Shown here in pieces: positions 6,351-14,518 of a stretch of DNA of 14,650 bases (the first letter of the stretch is position 1; every line of letters starts with the position of its first letter). The DNA is from Planctomycetaceae bacterium (GTDB lineage: Bacteria > Planctomycetota > Planctomycetia > Pirellulales > UBA1268). The DNA lies in NCBI GenBank assembly GCA_902629495.1, contig CACORA010000040.1, positions 1-14,650 on the forward strand. Direction: 5' to 3'. A program made the translations under genes and the position numbers. Under the pieces are notes generated by a model that was not told where the DNA came from, made no database searches, and worked only from the letters and a program-made list of their open reading frames with translations.

Positions 6351-7004
6351 ATGCCTCGCCGTGCACCTAAAAAGCCTGCTCCGGGCGTCAATCTTTCTTC
6401 ACATTTTTCAATTCTTGGCGAGTTGCCAGAACTTCTGGAGCCAGCGTCTCTTTTCTTGAATGACAATCCAGTAGAACTCGAAGTCGGAAGCGGAAAAGGT
6501 CTGTTCCTTGTCACATCTTCTTCTGTACACCAAAACACCAATTTTTTAGGAATTGAAATTGCGGCAGGCTACGCCCGCATGGCTGCTGGCAGATTAGCGA
6601 TTGCTGGCGTGTCCAATGCTCGTGTTATCCATGGAGATGCACAACGACTCGTCCAGACCATGCTGCCTGACAACTGCCTTCACGCTATCCACGTCTATTT
6701 TCCTGATCCCTGGTGGAAAGCCCGACACCGAAAGCGCAGAGTTTTATGCCGGCCATTTCTTGAACATGCTGGCCGGGTACTTATTGCTGATGGACGACTT
6801 CATGTTTGGACTGATGTTGAGGAGTACTACTCTGAGGCCATGATGACTGCACATCAAACTGGTCTCTTTAGTGAGCCTCAAAAAGAAACGGCACCGCCAG
6901 CAGAGCATGATCTCGATTACCGCACTCATTTCGAACGTCGCACGAGACTTGCAGGGAAACCCATCTGGCGAGCAGTGCTTAGAAGACGAACTGTAGAAAT
7001 CTAA
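6351..7004 (+). CDS. trmB: tRNA (guanine-N7-)-methyltransferase TrmB
   Basis: TrmB methylates G46 in the variable loop of tRNA using S-adenosylmethionine, in the cytoplasm. The 217-residue product shows the SAM-binding loop ELEVGSGKG (42-50), the acidic residue of GIE (67-69), the diagnostic FPDPWWKARHRKRR (117-130), WTD (153-155) and a C-terminal T-x2-F-E-x-R segment (192-197) followed by GKPIWR, as in the family. E. coli TrmB has 239 residues, so this one is full length. The Lys/Arg/Pro-rich N-terminus (2-12) may bind tRNA. The gene starts 41 bp after fabZ with no clear ribosome site and ends before a 411-bp gap. Confidence 0.95.
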   Translation: MPRRAPKKPAPGVNLSSHFSILGELPELLEPASLFLNDNPVELEVGSGKGLFLVTSSSVHQNTNFLGIEIAAGYARMAAGRLAIAGVSNARVIHGDAQRLVQTMLPDNCLHAIHVYFPDPWWKARHRKRRVLCRPFLEHAGRVLIADGRLHVWTDVEEYYSEAMMTAHQTGLFSEPQKETAPPAEHDLDYRTHFERRTRLAGKPIWRAVLRRRTVEI

Positions 7005-7301
7005 AGATCTTGCTCACGCTTCCAACATCTCTTGAGGGTCAGGATCGTAGGAAGCTGTCTTCGTGCAGGATTTCATGTGGTCATTCCAACTGACAATTGA
7101 CGTTATTTTTTGAGATTCAGCAGTATTCTTAGCATGGGTCGAGAAAATTGACCTGAACCCTGCGACGGAAAAAGAACACGCGACTCACCATTTGTGAGGT
7201 GCAAATAGCCGTCAAAATGCATTCGTGATGGGGACAGATCACCGAATGTGACTACACCATTGATGGTGAAAAAACTAAATCCATTACTTAATATATGCTA
7301 C

Positions 7302-7331
7302 TTGATACAAATTTCTCAACGCTTTGATAAG
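7302..7331 (+). promoter_or_regulatory. Possible promoter of proB
   Basis: TTGATA (7302-7307) and GATAAG (7326-7331) lie 18 bp apart, matching five and four consensus bases. The predicted leader would be about 80 bases and would include the hairpin at 7339-7360. Weak evidence. Confidence 0.25.
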
Positions 7332-7338
7332 GAATGAC

Positions 7339-7360
7339 CGGATGACGCCGAGAGCATCCG
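7339..7360. repeat. Leader hairpin before proB
   Basis: CGGATG (7339-7344) and CATCCG (7355-7360) form a 6-bp stem with a 10-base loop, about 55 bases before the proB ATG. No T-run follows, so it is not an evident attenuator. Confidence 0.35.
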
Positions 7361-7415
7361 CGGTAAAAACCATTCTTTTGGCTTTTGGGAGGAAGCAAAT
7401 TCGCTACGTGGAACT

Positions 7416-8588
7416 ATGACAACGAGCAAATCCGATCCAAGCAGGAAAGACATTACTTCCAATGCGAATTTGATCGTGGTCAAAATTGGCACTCGCGTAC
7501 TGACTCGTGCTGATGGTCTGCTTGACACAGTACGTATTGAATCGCTGGGAAGGCAGGTGGATTCCCTCGTAGCTTCAGGAAAAAAAGTTGTTCTTGTCAG
7601 TTCTGGTGCAGTTGGTGCTGGCATGGGCCGGATAGGTCTAGACAAACGCCCGAAAGAACTAGGGCACCTCCAGGCTATTGCTGCAGTTGGCCAAAGCAGC
7701 CTTATTGAGGCATATGAGCGGGTTTTCAGAGCACAAGGACGTCATGCTGCTCAAGTGTTACTTGTAGCAGATGATTTTAAGAATCGGTCTCGATACCTCA
7801 ATATTCGTAATACATTGAGAAGTCTTCTGCATTACAACGCAATTCCCATCATCAATGAGAATGATACTGTTAGCGTTGAAGAACTACGAACCAGCTTCGG
7901 GGACAATGATCATTTAGCTGCCCTTGTAACAACTCTCCTGGGTGCATCGCTGTTAGTACTTTTATCAGATGTTGATGGTCTCTACTCAACTCATCCAGAT
8001 GAACAAAATGCTGAGCTCATTCAAACCGTGCGGACAATTGATGAGTCAATTGAGTCTTTGGCGAATGATCATTCCAGCAGTCTTTCTAAAGGTGGTATGA
8101 CAAGTAAGATTGCTGCCGCACGAATCGTCAATGAGTCGGGTGGACACTGTGTTATTGCCAGTGGTCGTGATGACTCCGTACTACCGGCAATACTCCGAGG
8201 AGAAAACAAAGGAACTTTCTTTTTTGGCCGAACAACAGCCTTGCCAGCCAGAAAAAGATGGCTTGGGTGGTCTGCTCACGTTAGAGGCTCCGTCAAAGTG
8301 GATTCAGGAGCTTTTCATGCCGTCATAGATACTGGCAGTAGTCTCCTTGCCGCAGGTATCCAAGGTGTCACCGGTACGTTTTCTGCTGGTGACCTCGTGG
8401 ATCTGAAGGATGAAAAAGGAGATGTATTTGCACGTGGTTTAGTGAACTACTCATCCACAGATCTACAACGCATTCATGGACTGAAGACTGATCAAATCGC
8501 TGACGTTCTTGGATATTGCCATTACGACGAAGTTATCCATCGAGACAACTTAGCAGTCATCCGACGTGACACACTTATGGAACCCTGA
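7416..8588 (+). CDS. proB: Glutamate 5-kinase ProB with PUA domain
   Basis: ProB phosphorylates glutamate to glutamyl 5-phosphate, the first and usually feedback-controlled step of proline synthesis. The 390-residue product has an amino-acid-kinase domain with KIGTRVLT (23-30), SSGAVGAG (62-69), INENDTVSVEE (146-156), FGDND (161-165), LSDVDGLY (183-190) and KGGM (225-228), then a C-terminal PUA domain (about 289-375, with AAGIQGVTGTFSAGDLVDL). It is slightly longer than the E. coli enzyme (367) because of a 16-residue polar N-terminus. The nearest strong ribosome site, GGGAGG at 7387-7392, is about 23 bases from the ATG, too far to fix the start, so a downstream start cannot be excluded. proA does not follow; the next gene starts nine bases later and is a CorC-type membrane protein. 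Confidence 0.95.
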   Translation: MTTSKSDPSRKDITSNANLIVVKIGTRVLTRADGLLDTVRIESLGRQVDSLVASGKKVVLVSSGAVGAGMGRIGLDKRPKELGHLQAIAAVGQSSLIEAYERVFRAQGRHAAQVLLVADDFKNRSRYLNIRNTLRSLLHYNAIPIINENDTVSVEELRTSFGDNDHLAALVTTLLGASLLVLLSDVDGLYSTHPDEQNAELIQTVRTIDESIESLANDHSSSLSKGGMTSKIAAARIVNESGGHCVIASGRDDSVLPAILRGENKGTFFFGRTTALPARKRWLGWSAHVRGSVKVDSGAFHAVIDTGSSLLAAGIQGVTGTFSAGDLVDLKDEKGDVFARGLVNYSSTDLQRIHGLKTDQIADVLGYCHYDEVIHRDNLAVIRRDTLMEP

Positions 8589-8597
8589 CACCTCACT

Positions 8598-9887
8598 ATG
8601 TTTCCCGAATTTTTTATTGTCCTAGCGCTGATTCTTGCAAACGGATTTTTTTCCGGTGCCGAAATGGCAATTGTCGCAAGCCGTCGTGGGCGCTTGCGAC
8701 AATTAGCAGAAGATGGTGATCGTTCTGCTCAATCAGCCCTTGATTTGGCCTGCAATCCAGACCGCTTTCTTCCAACGGTTCAGGTCGGCATTACGCTTGT
8801 TGGGACATTAGCAGCTGCATACGGTGGGGATCGGCTGGTGGAACCATTCGCTGCATGGCTCAGTACAACTGCACCACCATTTATTGCAAATGCTTCCACT
8901 CCAATTGCGTTGACTGTCTTTGTAGCACTTCTCTCATTTTTTACGCTCCTCTTTGGTGAATTGGTTCCAAAGAGGCTGGCATTACGTAATGCCGAACGAG
9001 TGTCCCGAGTTGTTGCACCAACGATGCAACGCATATCTCAGATCACAAAACCTCTTGTATGGGGGCTGGGTCAAGCGACATCTGCAGTACTCTTTCTGCT
9101 TGGTGCAGGCAAACAGGAAGGCCCCACTGTGTCAGTTGATGATATCGAGCACTTGCTGGAAACAGGACGAGCAGAAGGAGTGCTCGAACCGGTTGAACAG
9201 GCTGTTGCCATAGAGGCTCTGCGCCTTGGTGAGCGAACCGTTCGAGATATCATGAGACCAAGAATCGATCTTGATGCACTCGACATCGAAACCCCTTCGA
9301 GTGAAATAATTGGGGCTATCGCGATGGCTGGCTATTCAAGGCTACCAGTCTACGAGGGTTCCCTCGATCACATACTTGGCTATGTCTTCCTAAAGGACGT
9401 CCTGCGCCATACATGGATGGGTTGGCCTGTTGAACTGAGAAAGATCATGCATCGTGCTCTTTTTGTGCCAGAAACCATGCCACTCGACAGGCTCCTAGGG
9501 TTATTTCAAAAGGAAAAAAACCAGATGGCAATTGTTCTTGATGAATATGGTGGAACAGAAGGCCTCGTAACTTTTGAAGACGTTCTCGAAGAACTTGTAG
9601 GTGAAATACACGATGAATACAGAACAGCACGAGACACTGCCTTTGTTCAGCGAGAGGATGGATCATGGCTTGTTGACGGGGGGGCAAGCATAGAGGACTT
9701 GATTGATACCATTGAGATTAAAGTTGAGCCTGGTACTCGTGATTACTCAACTGTTTCCGGTCTTGTGTTGTCGCAACTGGAAAGAATTCCAAGCACAGGT
9801 GATATCACACAGTGGCATGGCCTCATTATTGAGGTTGTTGATATGGATGGGCGACGTATCGATAAGGTACTCATTCGCAAGAACTAG
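8598..9887 (+). CDS. CorC/HlyC-family membrane protein (CNNM/DUF21 plus CBS pair)
   Basis: The 429-residue product is of the CorC/CNNM family, linked to Mg2+ or Co2+ efflux; older names call it haemolysin-like. In order it has a DUF21/CNNM transmembrane domain (about 1-190) with the N-terminal NGFFSGAEMAIV (15-26), hydrophobic segments near 58-76, 102-120 and 151-170, and LFGELVPKRLALR (118-130). It then has a CBS pair (about 215-335), with RDIMRPRIDLDALD (217-229), GYSRLPVYEG (245-254) and VLDEYGGTEGLVTFEDVLEE (313-332), and a CorC_HlyC domain (about 348-427). Length is normal for the family. It begins nine bases after the proB stop, so the two are probably co-transcribed, although they share no obvious pathway. 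Substrate is not shown by sequence. It ends convergently 100 bp from the minus-strand operon. Confidence 0.92.
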   Translation: MFPEFFIVLALILANGFFSGAEMAIVASRRGRLRQLAEDGDRSAQSALDLACNPDRFLPTVQVGITLVGTLAAAYGGDRLVEPFAAWLSTTAPPFIANASTPIALTVFVALLSFFTLLFGELVPKRLALRNAERVSRVVAPTMQRISQITKPLVWGLGQATSAVLFLLGAGKQEGPTVSVDDIEHLLETGRAEGVLEPVEQAVAIEALRLGERTVRDIMRPRIDLDALDIETPSSEIIGAIAMAGYSRLPVYEGSLDHILGYVFLKDVLRHTWMGWPVELRKIMHRALFVPETMPLDRLLGLFQKEKNQMAIVLDEYGGTEGLVTFEDVLEELVGEIHDEYRTARDTAFVQREDGSWLVDGGASIEDLIDTIEIKVEPGTRDYSTVSGLVLSQLERIPSTGDITQWHGLIIEVVDMDGRRIDKVLIRKN

Positions 9888-9987
9888 TCCAGGCTCTCAA
9901 TACAAATGAATTCTACGCTCGCACGACCCACATTCAGAACAGACATACGTGATGTTCACGAAAATTACGACGGTGACTCATCCTGGT

Positions 9988-11523
9988 TTAGTCCAGCATG
10001 TCTTTCAGGATAAATTCTTTTGGGAATGGCTCATCGAGTTGCTCCAATACTTTACGATATCGACCAACCAGATCATTGATATCCTCTCGCGTCAGAAAAT
10101 CATCTCGAAGTTTTTTGGATGCATCGAGAACTTTTCTCCAAGACTCAAACGAGTCTTCGTAGGATTTTTTTGCTGCTTGCAGACGTGCATTCTCAAAATC
10201 TTGATCCGCTTTCCACGACGACTCACGCGCCCTGAGCATGTCATCTGTAACTCCTGCCTCACAGGTCGCTCTCCAAAAATCGTAATTTACAATATCCCGG
10301 TATCGCTGGATAATTGTTGCCGTTTCCTTTGCTTCCGTAAGTTGCTTCGCCAAATCCCTCGCCTTTGACCGCACATCAGCAGGAGCTTCTCTTGCCACCA
10401 TCGGCCATGTGACCACTATTGATGCTTTTAATCCTGCAACTTCTTCTCCCTTATCTTCTGAAAGTTCATCATTAGGGGTGTCCAGGAGTGCCTGTTCCTC
10501 TGGGGACAACTCATCACGTTTTTTCTGCTCAAGCGCCTTGAACTGCCCTGGAAGTAAGTCTTCCAACTCCTTCTCAAGGCGATCCGCTCTTGCTAACTCT
10601 GACTCTCGGAGAGCGAGTCGAATAGGCACATCCCAGGACGTTGGTATTTCACGAACCGAATAGCGTTCCATTTCATCACGAGCAAGTCTCCAAGCATCTC
10701 GGCCAGGCTCACCAAAATCACCCTCTTTAGCGAGCGCACGAGCGTAGTTGATGGCTGTCATCATCGGCTGACTGTGGAAAATAAGTGGTGTCGTGTTCAG
10801 TGGTGCTCCAGAATCCACCAACTGCTGAGCCCGCAGATACTTTTCACGAGCAACTAACCAGTTATCACGTTCAGAAAGAGTTCGACCAGGACGATCCCGT
10901 TCATGAAAATCATCGTCTGCCTTGAATAGCCGACGATATTGTTTTTTCTCATCTGATCTACCAATCTTTTGGCCAATAAACCAACCCATGCGACCAAGAA
11001 GACGTGGCTCTCGAAGGTTGAGAGAAATACCCTGGCGAAGAAACTCTATGCCTTTCATGACCCACGCATAGCGATCATGGTAATCATCAAATTCAACTGA
11101 AATATTGTAGGAAAGATTATGAGCCTGAAAGTCCCAAATTGAATAGAAGTTGGGCTGCAACTTTATCATCTGCTCAAGAGTAGCCGACAGATTAGTCCAG
11201 TCCTCAACTTTCTTATAGTGATTCGCACGATCCCATAACAGCGTAACAGCGATATTTTTCAGGCCCAGTGACGCAAGTCGCATGGTCTCACTCGCGGGAT
11301 CAATCTCTCCAAGATTCGCCTGAGAAAGACCATATTCATTTCTGAGTTGAGCAAGTTTCCCACCCGTACTTGATGAGTCAGCCGGCTGGCTGAGCATTGA
11401 GAGAGGCACCAACAAAACCGCAATGGCGACCAACATAATGAGCGTAGACGGACGAAGACCAAGCCATGTTTTTCCATGGTCTGTCTTCGCTTGACCTGTA
11501 TGCCGAACTCCTGAATCACTCAT
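9988..11523 (-). CDS. Membrane-anchored TPR-like protein, third gene of ABC operon
   Basis: The 511-residue product has a cytosolic basic N-terminus, one membrane helix (about 27-45) and a long soluble, mostly helical remainder. Residues about 82-180 look like TPR-type repeats (LLWDRANHYKKVEDWTNLSA, then FLRQGISLNLREPRLLGRMG). Residues 305-350 and 400-490 are highly charged and probably coiled coil. The start codon overlaps the stop of the permease gene (ATGA, 11520-11523), with GAGAGG upstream, which indicates translational coupling and fixes the start; an in-frame ATG at 11553 would lie inside the permease. The coupling suggests it works with the exporter, perhaps as an accessory or assembly factor on the outer face of the membrane. 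I know similar planctomycete proteins only as hypothetical. Confidence 0.82.
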   Translation of the reverse strand: MSDSGVRHTGQAKTDHGKTWLGLRPSTLIMLVAIAVLLVPLSMLSQPADSSSTGGKLAQLRNEYGLSQANLGEIDPASETMRLASLGLKNIAVTLLWDRANHYKKVEDWTNLSATLEQMIKLQPNFYSIWDFQAHNLSYNISVEFDDYHDRYAWVMKGIEFLRQGISLNLREPRLLGRMGWFIGQKIGRSDEKKQYRRLFKADDDFHERDRPGRTLSERDNWLVAREKYLRAQQLVDSGAPLNTTPLIFHSQPMMTAINYARALAKEGDFGEPGRDAWRLARDEMERYSVREIPTSWDVPIRLALRESELARADRLEKELEDLLPGQFKALEQKKRDELSPEEQALLDTPNDELSEDKGEEVAGLKASIVVTWPMVAREAPADVRSKARDLAKQLTEAKETATIIQRYRDIVNYDFWRATCEAGVTDDMLRARESSWKADQDFENARLQAAKKSYEDSFESWRKVLDASKKLRDDFLTREDINDLVGRYRKVLEQLDEPFPKEFILKDMLD

Positions 11524-13352
11524 GATGATGCAACCTCTCTCGCCCTCAGGCACATGGCACCAACAACAAAAAATGCAACCAAGTACCCGAATGTTTCAAA
11601 ACCATTTTCAACGAGTAAATCAAACGGGATATCAAATCCACCTGCTAAAAAGTTGCTTGTTCCCAGAGATCCCAGTGATGGAAAAAGTGTTGCTCCGAGT
11701 CGCATTGGTGCCAGAAGAAAGGTGTCCAGCGTTTGTATAAATTGGGCAGCAGCAGTAACCTCCCACTCAACCGTAATACTTTCTTGCGTTGCGAGCCGCA
11801 CAAGTGACTCAATCGGACCACCTCCCGGGATGATGGAAAAGTCTCCCGTCACCTGACTTTCAAAGAGCCGAAAAACATAGTCTCGGAATTGACCCACCAT
11901 GACAACAGATAATGTCGCCAGAAGTGCTACAGGACCAGCAAGAAACGTGCTGAACATCACCCCCATTGCAGTCACTAGAAGCATCGCAAACCAAATGCCA
12001 AGACAGCTTTTGAGATAGTTGATAGCAAAAGAACCCTCACCTGCACGGAGGTAGAAGTCTGCCTGTGCTACACCAAAATATTGCGCTGGCTCAAGACACT
12101 GCATCACGATCTCAACCCGTCCATCAGCGATCATGTCACCAAATAAATCAACCTGCCTAGTGCCTCCATCCTCAGAGGTGACAATCAGTTTTCTGGGTAT
12201 AAACAATGAATCCATCGTGAATTCTTTGGCCGTGAAATAAAATGGGTCGCTTTGTAAGCCACTTACTGGATTCTTTACTCTTACACTTCCTGTAATTCCC
12301 TTCTCAATATTTCCTTGGTACGTGCGAAAAACACGAACAAGCATTTCTAAAGGCAACCCTTCGGAGAATTGCTGCTCTGATATTCCAGAGAACGTCCAGA
12401 TAGCCGAAGCGAGCGAGCCCCCTTCGATGTATTGCCTGTAAGACCATTCTTTCCCAACACTGATACCACTCGTACTGGGCCGACCTTCTCGATCGAGGAA
12501 ACGCAAAACGCCACGAAGCGGTCGCCGTGCTTCCAAAATTCCTTCAGGAGGGCCGACCTTGTACTCACGTGCATCCCCAGAATCTGCTGTCCTTTGGACT
12601 GGATGGCGATGACCTTGCTCATTTTCCGTATAACCAGAGCCAGTAGCAGGGAGCACGACCCGGTGACGATGGACTCTCTCAAGGCTTGTTCGACCTTCGA
12701 GGCTTACGACCCCGCCATCTTCTCCACTGATTTCCAACAGGTCCTCAGCTGTCAACGAATGGACATGATTGACACTTCGAACAATAAAAGCCCATCCAAC
12801 GGATCCCATCACTGCGAGAAGTACTGTTCCAACCGCAGCGAAACCAAGCATTCTGCCAAGGACAATCTCGCCCGTCCGAACAGGCTTCGTCGTTACCGTC
12901 TGAATAGCTTTTGCCTTGATATCTGCCGGAAGGCTAAAGACAGAAAGAACAAGAACAACCAAACAAACAAGAAGATTTGTCGATGCAATAATGAAACCAA
13001 TATAGAGTTTCCCCGGGTTCGTACTTGATGGGTCGAGAAACCAACCGGCAAAAAGAATCAAAATAGCGAACAACGGCAATACAACAAGCACATTTCGACG
13101 CAATGATTCCTGCACAGCAAGACGAGCTAAAGCGAGAACACGCTTGAACGACATCCCAGCGAGATCAAAGACCACAGCAAGAAGGCCACGGTACACCTTG
13201 TCACCTGCTGCCAATGGACCGTACAACGCCGACTGCACCATCCAAGCTATAAGGCCCCCAAACACAAGAACCATTGCCGCAGCAAAAAAATACCAGACTA
13301 ATGCTGGGCCTATCCACGCCGAGAACGATGGAATTTCCTGCTCGAGAACCAT
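11520..13352 (-). CDS. ABC-2 type transporter permease with large extracytoplasmic insert
   Basis: The 610-residue membrane subunit partners the ATPase encoded just upstream. Hydrophobic helices are near 15-38, 87-106, 116-140 and 168-191, then a hydrophilic insert of about 250 residues (193-445), then a long hydrophobic block (450-490) and a last helix near 580-602. The segment AKAIQTVTTKPVRTGEIVLGRMLG (about 147-170) resembles the cytoplasmic loop of ABC-2 permeases, where the ATPase docks. The insert contains two close His motifs, HRHRV (228-232) and GHRHP (247-251). GAAAGG just before the ATPase stop is well placed to serve the ATG at 13352; the gap between the two genes is nine bases. 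Ordinary ABC-2 permeases are much shorter (about 250-400 residues). The substrate is unknown; drug, polysaccharide or lipoprotein export are all possible. Confidence 0.88.
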   Translation of the reverse strand: MVLEQEIPSFSAWIGPALVWYFFAAAMVLVFGGLIAWMVQSALYGPLAAGDKVYRGLLAVVFDLAGMSFKRVLALARLAVQESLRRNVLVVLPLFAILILFAGWFLDPSSTNPGKLYIGFIIASTNLLVCLVVLVLSVFSLPADIKAKAIQTVTTKPVRTGEIVLGRMLGFAAVGTVLLAVMGSVGWAFIVRSVNHVHSLTAEDLLEISGEDGGVVSLEGRTSLERVHRHRVVLPATGSGYTENEQGHRHPVQRTADSGDAREYKVGPPEGILEARRPLRGVLRFLDREGRPSTSGISVGKEWSYRQYIEGGSLASAIWTFSGISEQQFSEGLPLEMLVRVFRTYQGNIEKGITGSVRVKNPVSGLQSDPFYFTAKEFTMDSLFIPRKLIVTSEDGGTRQVDLFGDMIADGRVEIVMQCLEPAQYFGVAQADFYLRAGEGSFAINYLKSCLGIWFAMLLVTAMGVMFSTFLAGPVALLATLSVVMVGQFRDYVFRLFESQVTGDFSIIPGGGPIESLVRLATQESITVEWEVTAAAQFIQTLDTFLLAPMRLGATLFPSLGSLGTSNFLAGGFDIPFDLLVENGFETFGYLVAFFVVGAMCLRAREVASS

Positions 13353-13361
13353 TGGGATGAA

Positions 13362-14312
13362 CTACCTTTCACCAGTTTCTTCCGCGTCAACGCTATGCGC
13401 GCGCCGTCCAGGTCTTGCCTGGGTATCTCTAATCACATCAAGAAATAAATCTTCTAAGGTAGTTCGTGGATTGCCGATCTCAACATTATCCGAACCATGA
13501 CGCTGAAGGACTGCTTCAATCTCATCGCGAGCGACCTGCGAAAGACCTGTAGCGCGAATCTGTGTCACATCCGTCACCTTCAACAAGTCCTCAACACGAC
13601 CCAATTCTCTCAATTCTCCCTGATGCAGCACAGCAATACGATCACACACATCCTCAACATCTGCTAAGAGGTGGGAACACATGATCACCGTCTTCCCACG
13701 ATTCTTAAGATCAATAATGAGGTCTTTCATTTCACGCGTACCAATTGGATCAAGACCACTCGTCGGCTCATCTAGCATGACTAACTCAGGATCATTAATC
13801 AGTGCTTGGGCCACACCGATGCGGCGAGTCATGCCCTTTGAGTATTCTTTCAGTTGTCGCTTCTTATCACGCCCAAGACCAACCATTTCAATGAGCATGT
13901 CTGCTCGTCGCTTCCGTTCTTCAGGCGGCATATCAAAAAGGCGGCCATAAAAGTCCAGTGTTTCTTCTGCATCAAGAAACTTGTACAGATACGATTCTTC
14001 AGGCAAATAACCGATCCGCTCATTTTTGGAAACGTCGGTGGCATCTCGACCAAAAATAAGAGCTTCACCCGACGTTGGGAAGATAAGCCCAAGCAACAAC
14101 TTTAGTGTGGTTGTTTTTCCAGAACCATTGGGACCAAGGAGACCAAATATCTCTCCCTTACGGACTTCCAGATCGAGTGGCTTAAGAGCAACTTTTTTAC
14201 TGCGACCCCAGAAATCCCGATACGTCTTTGAAAGATTCCTAGCTTCAACAATGACTTCATCCCCAATCGGTGGCCGATCAGCTACCTTTGGAGAAACACT
14301 TTCAGAGGACAT
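13362..14312 (-). CDS. ABC transporter ATP-binding protein (ABC-2/NatA-like)
   Basis: The 316-residue ATPase has Walker A GPNGSGKT (60-67), a Q-loop region [10 protein letters not shown] (101-110) in which Glu stands where Gln is usual, the signature YSKGM (157-161), Walker B LVMLDEP (177-183) and the switch His214 in CSHLL. The Glu-type Q-loop and YSKGM signature are typical of ATPases of exporters with separate ABC-2 permeases. The C-terminal extension (about 235-316) looks like the regulatory tail of this group and ends with [11 protein letters not shown] (284-294). GAGGG seven bases before the ATG at 14312 supports the start. It is the first gene of a three-gene operon with permease and TPR-like protein. 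Confidence 0.93.
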   Translation of the reverse strand: MSSESVSPKVADRPPIGDEVIVEARNLSKTYRDFWGRSKKVALKPLDLEVRKGEIFGLLGPNGSGKTTTLKLLLGLIFPTSGEALIFGRDATDVSKNERIGYLPEESYLYKFLDAEETLDFYGRLFDMPPEERKRRADMLIEMVGLGRDKKRQLKEYSKGMTRRIGVAQALINDPELVMLDEPTSGLDPIGTREMKDLIIDLKNRGKTVIMCSHLLADVEDVCDRIAVLHQGELRELGRVEDLLKVTDVTQIRATGLSQVARDEIEAVLQRHGSDNVEIGNPRTTLEDLFLDVIRDTQARPGRRAHSVDAEETGER

Positions 14313-14370
14313 ATAGAATCCCTCAAAATCTTTGCGACAAATTTCATGAAAAATAACGTAATAAAATGGA

Positions 14371-14410
14371 AGGGAGCACTGATAAACGATAAATCTTTCA
14401 TCTGCTCCCT
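14371..14410. repeat. 8-bp inverted repeat upstream of the ABC operon
   Basis: AGGGAGCA (14371-14378) and TGCTCCCT (14403-14410) are perfect reverse complements separated by 24 bp, 58 bp before the ATPase start. Position and spacing suit an operator or a leader hairpin. A separate 10-bp palindrome, TTTCATGAAA, lies at 14342-14351. I could not fix a promoter with confidence here. Confidence 0.55.
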
Positions 14411-14464
14411 CCGTGTGAGGATACCAGTATTTTATTTTTTCAGAAGTTAATGCAAGTTTTTCCT

Positions 14465-14483
14465 AAAAAAATAAGGGTCTTAT
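14465..14483 (-). terminator. Probable intrinsic terminator of the partial minus-strand gene
   Basis: On the minus strand ATAAG, loop ACC, CTTAT is followed directly by six T. The stem is short and A/T-rich, but the T-run and the place, about 35 bases after the stop codon at 14519, fit a terminator separating this gene from the ABC operon. Confidence 0.45.
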
Positions 14484-14518
14484 GAAATCTTTTGCAGAAG
14501 AGGCCATCTTTTTAGAGG

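Larger units (their letters stand above)
7005..7415. other. Intergenic region of 411 bp, no confident gene
   Basis: No plus-strand frame longer than about a dozen codons is seen in the left part. On the minus strand one frame is open from 7297 to a TAA at 7103-7105 (64 codons). Its only usual start is an internal ATG at 7222, giving 39 residues with no ribosome site, so I do not call it as a gene. A short palindrome CACCAT-TG-ATGGTG lies at 7256-7269. The right part carries a possible promoter and a leader hairpin for proB. The rest shows nothing I can name. Confidence 0.6.

Noticed and set aside
9948..9960. Hairpin CGTGA-TGT-TCACG as a terminator between the convergent genes
   Set aside because: The stem has only five pairs and no T-run follows on either strand.
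12432..13028. 198-codon plus-strand frame opposite the permease
   Set aside because: It is antisense to clear transmembrane coding sequence, has an odd composition and no ribosome site or recognisable motif.
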